Positions 25,101 through 35,409 of a stretch of 64,000 nucleotides of DNA are shown here, in pieces. Below the pieces are notes generated by a model. It saw only the letters and a program-made list of their open reading frames with translations, made no database searches and was not told the DNA's origin. Position numbers and translations under genes: made by a program. Within the stretch, counting starts at the first letter, position 1. Each line of letters opens with the position of its first letter. Origin of the DNA: Hemicordylus capensis (Eukaryota; Chordata; Lepidosauria; Squamata; Cordylidae); assembly GCF_027244095.1 (NCBI RefSeq), contig NC_069662.1, forward strand, positions 55,762,001-55,826,000, in the 5' to 3' direction.

Positions 25101-28100
25101 CGCCACCTGCACAATATCACTGACTATATGGTCAGAAGTCAGAGACCGGTTGGAAGTGAAGATGGAAATGCACAACAACATCGACTCATGCAGGCCACCT
25201 CCCAGTCCCATTTCCCAACCACACACGGAAATGAAGTATTAATCTGCAACTTTCCCAGGCCGCCTAGTCCGTTCTAGTGCCTCTCCCAGGCCACAGCCTG
25301 GCTAGCCACCCCCTGCAATACACACACACCGCAAGCTGCAGCAGCTGAGCGGGTTCCTGTATCCTCAGCTGACCTCGGTGTCGGGCTCCAGACCGTGCAG
25401 AATTGCACAAGCACACTGCTGAGTAAGACGCAGGCAAACAAAGTCCTATTGTAGCCGAGGCTTCCTGCCTCTGCAAAGGAGGGGAGGGCATGCTGGGAAA
25501 GTGGTCGGGGGGAAAACCCTGGCCACATGCACTGTCTCCAGAGGACTTGCCAACCTTGGCAAAAATGGCAAGGAGATCCCAGATGCACTTAAGGGGAATG
25601 GGTGGAGAGTGCAGGGCACACAGTACATTGCAGGTTGGCACAGCCCCAACACTGTTCCCCCAAAGCAAAGACCAGTTTGGACTAGTTCCTGGGGGAAGGG
25701 AGGAGCAGGAGAGAGACTAAATATAAAGCCACTCTGAGTGAGGAGGAGGAGAAGGAGGAGGAGAGAGCCGCAACAGCAACAGGTATTGACTAATGGACAG
25801 GGCACCAACTGTCCTGTGGCATTAAAACACCTGTTATGAACTCCACTCGAGTTGGCACGAGCCATCACAATCCAGCAGGGGCAGGAAGACTGACAGCAGC
25901 CATCCACAGAACAGGGAAGATGTTCCAGAGATGAAGCAAAGTTAGAAGTGGAGTGGGGGGGGGATATCACAAACCCATTTCCCACCTGCAACTGCTAGCA
26001 AGACTAGCAATCCCTTTTCTTCTAATGCAGTTCCTTCACCGCCTTCCCAATTACAGATGCTGCCCAATGCGTGGATTTTTTTTTTTTAATGGTTTAAAGA
26101 GAAGAGTTGAGCTGCAAACTGACTCGTGCACCCCAAATGCATGGGCCCTGTAAGTTAAGGCACCCACCTCAGTAAATGCAATATTAAGAAATACAGTCTC
26201 ACAAATTGCCCTTGCTTTCCTAAGAAGTCATAAGAACAGTCCATCTGGATCAGGCCCAAGGCCAATCTAGTCCAGCATCCTGTTTCACACAGTGGCCCAC
26301 CAGATCCCTTCAAGAAGCACACAGGCAAGACATGAAGGTGTACCCTCTCTCTTGCTGTTGCTCCCCTGCAACTGGTATTCAGAGGCATCGTGCCTCTGAG
26401 GCTGGAGGTGGCTTTCTCATAGGAAGCTGCCATATACTGAGTCAGACCATTGGTCTATCTAGCTCAGTATTGTCTTCACAGACTAGCAGTGGCTTCTCCC
26501 AGGTTGCAGACAGGAATCTCTCTCAGCCCTATCTTGGAGAAGCCAGGGAGGGAACTTGGAACCTTCTGCTCTTCCCAGAGTGGCTCCATCCCCTGAGGGG
26601 AATATCTTGTAGTGCTTACATTTCTAGTCTCCCATTCATATGCAACCAGGGTAGACCCTGCTTAGCTAAAGGGACAGATCATGCTTACTACCACAAGACA
26701 AGCTCTCCTCTCCTAAAAGGTGGTCGTTCTCTTAAAAGATGGATGGATGGAGAATAAAAATCAAACAAATATGTTTGAGTATGTTCAGCAGTCACAGGCA
26801 GTACAAGCACTGCACCTCACCTTTCACTGTCCCAAGGGATTCAGTGCTTCTGGAGAAGCCCCCAGCCAGGGCAAGAGAGACAGGCACACTCCTGATTCTC
26901 AGCCATGCCCCAGCAAACATTAGCCTCCATTTGTCCATCCCCCCCACTTAGTCCTTCAGCACAAACACCCTTCCTTGTCCGTTTGGGGAATGTTGACGTT
27001 CAGGAGTAAATATGAGTGTACTGGGCATCTAGCAGCAGAATGGTCCCCAACTGCCCCTATATGCTTTCATTTCAGCCAGAGAGGATAACATACATTAGTA
27101 GCAACTGACTATATATGGAGGAAAAGGAACAACGTTTATAGACAGAAAGTATAGATAGGCACCTGTCATTTCTAACACATGCCAAATGTCTCTGAACCCA
27201 TGCTTTCCCTATATGCTTTCATTTGGATTAATGTATAGTTAGGTGACCACTGCACCCATTCTGTCCTGAGCTTCATTATTCTCTCCAACTACAGAGTAAG
27301 AGGATTGGGGCTAAAAGACCAAGGAAAAAAGTGGGTGCGTAGATCCACGGAGGGCCAAACTACAGGCTGCACTCAAATACGCGATTTGGCCCTTCCTTCC
27401 TTTGCAAGGGGACCCAGCTGGGATCACAGTCCTGATCACAGTCCCCATGGCAGATCACAGTCCCCATGGCAGAGAAAAAGAGCTAAAAAAAACCCCACCC
27501 TCACAATGCAGTCCCAACTGGGCCTTCCCACAAATGCTATTTTCTTTCCTTTTTTTAAGGCATGCAAGGGCAAACGACATGTTCAGCCTATGATGTAGTT
27601 AGATGTTCCCAAGGACAATATCCGAGACAGTAGACGTTTACTATTTACATTGTGCAGAAGTAAAGGCAGGTATTTTAATTTATCATTTTCATGTCTGATC
27701 CCATAATATCTACTATTTTTACACCAACCCTAAATCAAGCCATTTCTAATTATCCCCACGAATCCCTGTTTTTATCATCATTTTCATCGTTCGTCCTATC
27801 AATGGTTCAAAATGTTTCTTAGGCATACAATGAAATCCATCCCTATTATCCCCATACTGTCACAAGTGATGAGGGAGCTAAAGGAGAGGCAAAGTGGCTT
27901 ACAACCACCATGGAATGTAGTCCACTGTTATCATAACCTGCAAATGAAGTGAATCACACTCAGTGGTTACTACAACTAAAAATCATAATATGGATTATAT
28001 ATTGACTAGAGTAAAGGTGGGCAAAATTTAGGTATGGGGGAATCTACTTGGCTTTTTACTAGAACATCAAGGACTACCAATCATAGACAGGTGCAAAATG

Positions 28101-31100
28101 GGGAGGGGTGGAGTGGTACAAAATGGCAGCTGGAGTGCAGAGAGCTACTGCACCCCTCAAGACATACATTGGGATAACTCTGCATACACAAATACACATC
28201 TCCATCCAAGTTACTACAAATCAGGGGTTTCAACAATAAACTCTAGAACTGGACAGCAGGGCTGCAGAAACCTGATCAAAGGCAAACAATTCATACGCTA
28301 CAGGTAATGAACAGCAAGACTGAGAGTTAAGCAATCAGCACAAGGCCAGACCCACAGCAAAGACTTAAAAAACAAAGCAAAAACTTCATAGTTTAGTTGC
28401 GATTGTTAAACTATCAGGAGTCAAATCTTTGACAATCTATTACAAATCTTCCAAGGATCTACCAGCAGATTTTGTTTTACTTTCTGTCTGTCTGCTCTTA
28501 GGTTAGACTGAGTGTTGGACTCCGGCTGTGAAGACCCAGATTTAAGTCTGCACTCAACCATGAAGCTCTCTGGTGACCTAAAATCTCTCAGCTCAACTTA
28601 TCTTGCAAGGTTATTGTGAGTCTTAAATAAGGAAAGTCCCAGTCATGTATGCCAGGCCTTGACCATTTTTTTCTGTATCTAGGAGCCAGCCCAAAAATTT
28701 AGGAGCCAGACAATGGACACTTGGGGGGAAAAAATTACAGAAATTAGTGATGGACTTTGTGGGGGATGGATTGTAAATGGGCTTCTCTTTACCCCTTTTA
28801 CAAGGAACATACTTCAAACAGGATCAGGGCTACCTGGGAACAATAAAGATTTTATTAAATCACTCTACCTCTGAATATCTTAGTCTAGGCACCACAGTTC
28901 AGTTTCTAGCCATCATGGCTCCTTGATGTCTCGGATTTTTCAAGCCCTTATGTATGCCACCCTGAGCTCTTTGGAGGAAGGGTGAGATGTAAATTATTTA
29001 TTATTGATAATAATATGCTGTCAAAAAATTAAACACGTAGAAAACCATGATGATTTTACAGATACGTGAATTCTCCCTTGATCACACACACAGGCAGTAT
29101 TCCTCCCTTTCAAAACATGCAACACTCCCCCACACCCACCCCTCCTCCCCACACCAGCACCTCTGGCTCACATGTGCAGCAGCAGCACTTCTCTATTTCT
29201 CTCCCACACACATACACAGCATCACTCCCCCTATACTTACTTACACACAGACACACCCAGCAGCAGCACCACCAGCCTCTCAAGACTTTTTCAGGCAACA
29301 AATGTGAACAGAATGAATGCATGGCTAATGCCTGCTTGCCCCCCCTCCCTGACCTCCACATATTCATTCAAAGGTCAAAACAGTGCCTACCACGTTTGTA
29401 TGTTTTGCCTCCTTCCACACAACAGGGGACCCTGCATTGGCTGCATACAAGTTGCATACAAATGGCACATATGTTGGTTCTGTTCCGATCTTCAAACCAC
29501 TGTGTGGAGGGTGGGGCCAAATGGATGGGGCCACAGCTCAGTGGTACAGCATCTGCTTTGCCTGCAGAAGGTCCCAGGGCTTAATCCAGGGCTGCTCAAC
29601 TTTGGCCCTCCTGCAGATGTTGGCCTACAGCTCCCATAACCCCTGGCTTTTGGCCACTGTGGCTGGGGATTATGGGAGTTGTAGTCCAAAAACAGCGGAG
29701 AGGGCCTAAATTGAGCAGGCCTGGTTGAATCCCTGGCATCTCCAGGGAAGAGACCTCTGTCTGAAATCTTGGAGAGCCACTGCCAGTCAGTGTCGACAAC
29801 AGTGAGTTAGGCGGACCAATAGTCTAACTCGGTATTTGGCAGCTTCCTATGTTCCCATAAGCCTGTTTCCCTCTGTGTGCATTTGTTGTGTGAAAAGCCT
29901 TCTTTCCCACACAGTCACCCCTTCCCCCACCTCCCTCCCATCCCTTTCTCTTACACACACCATCCCACCTCTGCGCCCCCCCACCCCCCACAACAAACAC
30001 CCCCCCCCACATCCCAGCACCAGGCCCTAGAGCAGAGCTTTCTTCTTCTCCTTGTTCCCCTGCCCCCACCAGCACCTCTCGCTCCTTTCCTCACATGCAT
30101 GGGAAATTACCTCTCCCCTGCCTCCTGTCCCCAGCCCTCCGTCTGTCTACTGGCTTCCACTATCGAGCCTCCTGCACTTCTGAGTTGAAGGAGAGGATAA
30201 AAGTTCAATAAACTAAGAAGAAGAAATAAAATGTGCTATATAAATTGACCTAAGTTCACTTCCCACTGATTAAAATTGGAACTTTGAAACCTCACACCCG
30301 TCAGGCATTGTGTTCTACGTGCGTTCAGGCATCTGTACACATGCACTTTTTTTTTTTTTAATGACGATATCTGTGTTCATTTTAAAAGTGAACAGGCCCC
30401 TGAAATGCAGGACACAGATAGGAAGTGTACTGCTGTACATACATTCAACATAGTGTGTGAATAACTGTACATGCACAAACAGATCTGAATGCGTGTTCAC
30501 TGTACAGAGATTGTGCATGCATGAAGCATAATGTGTGAACAGAGCTTTAGTAACACACAATGGATTTTCAACAAACCAGCAAAAGGGAGAAGCCTGCCTC
30601 ACTTGAATATTTGACATGAAACAGCTGAAGGGAGAAACTGAAGGTATATTTTAGATGGGCAAAACTACTTTAAAGAGCTATAATTTAGCCTCTATATACA
30701 GAGTTTTTCTAATATTTGGTCCAATTACACCCCAGCCACCTAATGGCGCAGCAGGGAAGTAACCTACCTAGAGAGCAGGAGGCTGTTGGTTCAAATCCCC
30801 ACTGGTGTGTTTCTCAGAATATGGAAAACTCCTATATTGGGCAGCAGTGATACAGGAAGGTGCTGAAAGGCATCATCTCATATTGCGTGGGAGATGGCAA
30901 TGGTAAACCCCTCCTGTATTCTACCAAACACAACCACAGGGCTCTGTGGGCGCCAGGAGTCGAAATCGACTTGAAGGCACAACTTTACGTGCACTCCTCC
31001 CCAAGTAATTCCTATATGCTGAACCAATAAAACAAATAATCTTGATTGTATGATGAACATAATTATTATATGTAAGGTGGTTTCAACACTTTAAAGTGCA

Positions 31101-34100
31101 GTACAAATGTGCTCTGGCACTGCTGTTCAGTACACCAACTGCTATATTTATCTGCCAGAGGGCAACCACTGGGCACATATGGAGGCGGAGGAAGAGGGCC
31201 TGCAACAAGATCTGGGCAGGCAGAGGGCCAGCAAGACCCAGCAGGAGGAACACTGCCTGGCAGCCACCCCACCCCCCTGCAAATACACCCAAAGTTGAGC
31301 AGGCAGATATAGAAGCTGCTTGTTCTCCCCTAAGCCACGCAGTGGAATATTCTCATGACATGCCTCTACTTCCTTTACTGGGTATCAGTCCCGTGGCTAG
31401 AAGAAAGGGAAGAGGTCAGCAGGACCTCTTTATTAGTCATCCACCAACAGCTGGGATCCCCTTGTTATCAACCACTCTGATGTGGTAAAGGGGTGGGATG
31501 AGGAATGCCATCTTCTGCGAGAGCCATGATCTTGCAAAGCCAGCATCGGCACACCTGGATGCTCTGATGGAACCCTGCTTGTTCTATCCTCCTCCTCCTG
31601 CTTTTCAGCCACAAACTGGCTCTCAAAGCAGCAATTACAAGTGTGCATGTCTAACATTGCCTAACCTTGCCCTGCCTGCCCCGCATAGTTGACTTACAAG
31701 AAGAGTGCAAACATACATAGGAAGCTGCCTCATACCAAAGGCCACCATTGGTCCAATTAGCTCAATATCGTCTAGGCTGAATGGCAGTGACACTCCGGGA
31801 TTCCGTCTTTCCCAGCCCAACCTGGAGATCCCAGAAACTGAATGAAACTTTCTCTACACTGTTGATATGTTTCCCAGCCTATGGGAAACACCAATATTGG
31901 GCTGAAGTGATATCGGAAGATACTGAAAGGCATCATCTCATACTGCACCCCCTGTGTTCTACCGAAGACAACCAACAGGGCTCTGTGGTTGCCAACAGTC
32001 GCCACTTGATGGCATAACTTTACCTTGACAGCCAACATGGTGTAGTGGTTAGAATGCTGGACTAGGACTGGGGAGACCCGAGTTCAAATCCCCATTCAGC
32101 CATGAAACCAGCTGGGTGACTCTGGGCCAGTCACTTCTCTCTCAGCCTAACCTACTTCACAGGGTTGTTGTGAAAGAGAACCTCAAGTATGTAGTACACT
32201 GCTCTGGGCTCCTTGGAGGAAGAGCGGGATATAAAATGTAACAAACTAACAAACAAACAAAAAACTATCCACTCCAGTTCCTGCGTGAATATTATCCTCT
32301 GTGCTACTACCCATTGGGGTTCCTGGACAGATCCTACAGACATTCCTACCCCAGTCTTAGACCCACCCAGGGGGTTGGTCTTGTGGTAGCAAGCATGAAC
32401 TGTCTGCTTAGCTAAGCAGGATCTGCCCTGGTTTGCATTTGAATGGGAGACACTTGTGTGTACTATAAGATATTCCCCTTAGCGGAGGGGGCCACTCTGG
32501 GAAAAACACACACAGAAGGTTCCAAGGTGCCTCCCTGGCATCTCCAAGATATGGCTGAGGGAGACTCCTGCCTGCAACCTTGGAGAAGCCACTGCCAGTC
32601 TGTGAAGACAATACCGAGCTAGATGGACCAAATGTTCTGACTCTGTACAAAGCAACTTCCTATGTTCCTATCCTCTGAATCTCTTTTCCTGAGGGGCATG
32701 AGGGGGAGGAGGGCAAGGGTAACAGCCTCAGGTGACACTAGAGCACACCCAGCTGACACATATCTGATGGCTAGTTTGAAGATCTGGTCTCTCAAGCCTA
32801 ACAAGGTATCTTTGAAGTGGCAAGCTCACGCCTGCTGGAACTTTGCTTCAGCACAGCATTCCATTGGGAACGTGATTCTGGTAGCTTCAGACAGTAATTG
32901 GAGGACATCACTAAGAAAGCGTTTGATGTTATTGGGATCAGCATCATCTCATACTGTGAAGGAGGAGGCAATGGTAAACACCTCCTGTATTCTACCAAAG
33001 AAAACCACAGGGCTCAGTGGTTGCCAGGAGTTGACACCGACTCGATGGCACAACTTTACTTTTACTTTACAAAAGACAACCAAGGGGATATACAACAGAG
33101 GTTTATAAATGTATGCACGTCTGGGAACATAAGAACAACCTTGCTGAATCGGGCTCAAGGTTTAACTCGTTCAGCATTCTGTTTCCCAAAGTGGCCCACC
33201 AGATGCCACTGGGAAACCATAAATTTGTCTAAGCCCCTTTTAACCACACTTGGTCTTGTGGTAGCAAACATGAATTGTCCCCTTGCTAAGCAGGGTTTGC
33301 CCTGGTTTTCATTTGAATGGGAGACACGTGTGCACAGCAAGATATTTCCCTTAGGGGAGGAGGCTGCTCTAGGAAGAGCACCTGCTTGCCTGCCTGCAGA
33401 AGATTTCAAGATGCCTCTCTGGCTTCTCCAAGATAGGGCTGAGAGACTCCTGCCTACAACCTTGGAGAAGCCACTGCCAGTCTGTGTAGACAATACTGAG
33501 CCAGTGGCCTGACACAGTATAAGGTGGCTTCCTGTGTTCCTGTCCTGTGGCAGAGAATTCCATTGATTAATTATGAACTGTATGAAAAAGTACTTCCTTT
33601 TGTTAGTCCTAAATTTCCTGGCAATCGTTTTCATGGGATGACCCCCGGTCCTCATGTTGTGAGAGAGGGAGGAAAATTCTCTCTATCTACTTTCTCCACA
33701 CCATGCATAATTTTTATAGACTTCTAAAACGTCTCCCCTCAGTCACCTTTTTTCTAAACTAAAAAGCCTCAGATGCTGTAGCCTTGCCTCATAAAGAAGA
33801 AGCTCTAGGCCCCTGATCATCTTGGTTGCTCTCTTCTGCACCATTTCCAGTACTATACTGGAAAGGTTTTTAAATATTTTTTAAATTGTTGTAATGTTTT
33901 AAAGTTTTCATTTTTGTTTTAACTAATGTTTTACTTTCTGTTTTTATTTTGTTGTAAACCGCCCAGAGACGCAAGTGTTGGGCGCTATAAAAATATGTAA
34001 ATAAATAAATAAATGTACGGTAATGTCCTTTTTGAGATACAATTATCAGAACTGTACACAGCACTCCTAAGTGTGGCCACATTGTAGATTTGTATAAGGG

Positions 34101-35349
34101 GATTACAATATTAGCAGTTTTATTTTCAATCCCTTTCCTGATGATCTCGAGGATGGAATTTGCCTTTTTCACAGCTGCCGCACACTGAGTCAACACTTTC
34201 CAATGAGCTGTCCACCATGACCCCAAGATCCCTCTCCTGGTCAGACACTGACTGTACAGTGCCCATCAGTGTATATGTGAAATTGGGGTTTTTTGCCCCA
34301 ATGTGCATCATTTTACACTTACTTATGCTGAAACACATTTGCCATTCTGTCACCCACTCATTCAGTTTCGAGAGATCCTTTTGGAGCTCCTCACAATCTG
34401 TTTTGTATTTCACTACCCTGAATAGTTTTGTGTCTTCTGCAAATTTGGCCACCTCACTGCTTAAGTTTAGTATAGGATGTAAGAGTAAATTGAGATATTT
34501 CCCCCCCCTTTTCTCATAGTTCTAAAACTTGGGTTCAACCAATTAAATTAAGTAGATTCAGAACAGACCAAAGAAAGTCACACAAAACATAATTAATGTA
34601 TAGGATTCATTGCCACAAGATGTAAGGGCCACAGGCTCAAATGACTTTAAAATGTGATTAGACACATTTATGGAAGAGGGGCCTGTCCATTGGTATTAGA
34701 AATAGTAGCTAAATGGAATCTCTCCATTCAAGAGCAATATTTTCCTGAAAGCCAGATGTTTGCCACTGGAGGGAAACATCAAGGTAGCGCTATTGTCTTT
34801 GTGCTCTGCTGTGGAAGCTTCTGAGAAACAGGACAATTAAATCCTTTGTCTAATTCAGCAGGGAAATCCTTGATCTAATTCAGCAGGGCTCTTATGCAGT
34901 GGCCAGAAATGGGCCCCATCAGAGCACTTGACTTTCCGAGACAGTGTCACGATTGTTAGAGGTGGGAAAGGGAGCATCTTTTGTGCTAGCCTCACTCTAC
35001 AGTCCAGGCTTGCCCCGATTATCTGTCACTTCTCTAGGTGCCACTAGTTACAAATATATGCGTCAAATGCTATTGCTAAGCAGGACTGACTAGGAGGTGA
35101 TTCTCTGCCACGTCCGGAGGCCAGGGTGGGGTGGGAGGAATCTGCTCAGAGCACTTTGCAAACCCACCTCATCTTCCAGGATGCGAAACAGAACCCTCTC
35201 TTGCCTGTACTCAGAGGATCTACCATCCCAAATCTGCAAGTGGAAAGACAAGACTTCTTGCTACCTAGGGAGACAATATGCCCTACAAATGCAGCCAGAG
35301 GCACAGACTTGTGTTGGCAGATTGTTACCATCCATTGGGCAGTCAAGCT

Positions 35350-35409
<60 letters not shown>

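Larger units (their letters stand above)
33127..34470 (-). repeat. CR1 LINE, reverse transcriptase C-terminal part
   Basis: On the minus strand it encodes KFAEDTKLFRVVKYKTDCEE, KCKMMHIGAKNP and AAAVKKANSILEIIRKGIEN, all typical of the CR1 reverse transcriptase C-terminus. The 3' end lies toward 33,127. The copy is old, not open throughout, and carries two younger insertions (33,247-33,542 and about 33,862-34,015). Confidence 0.85.
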
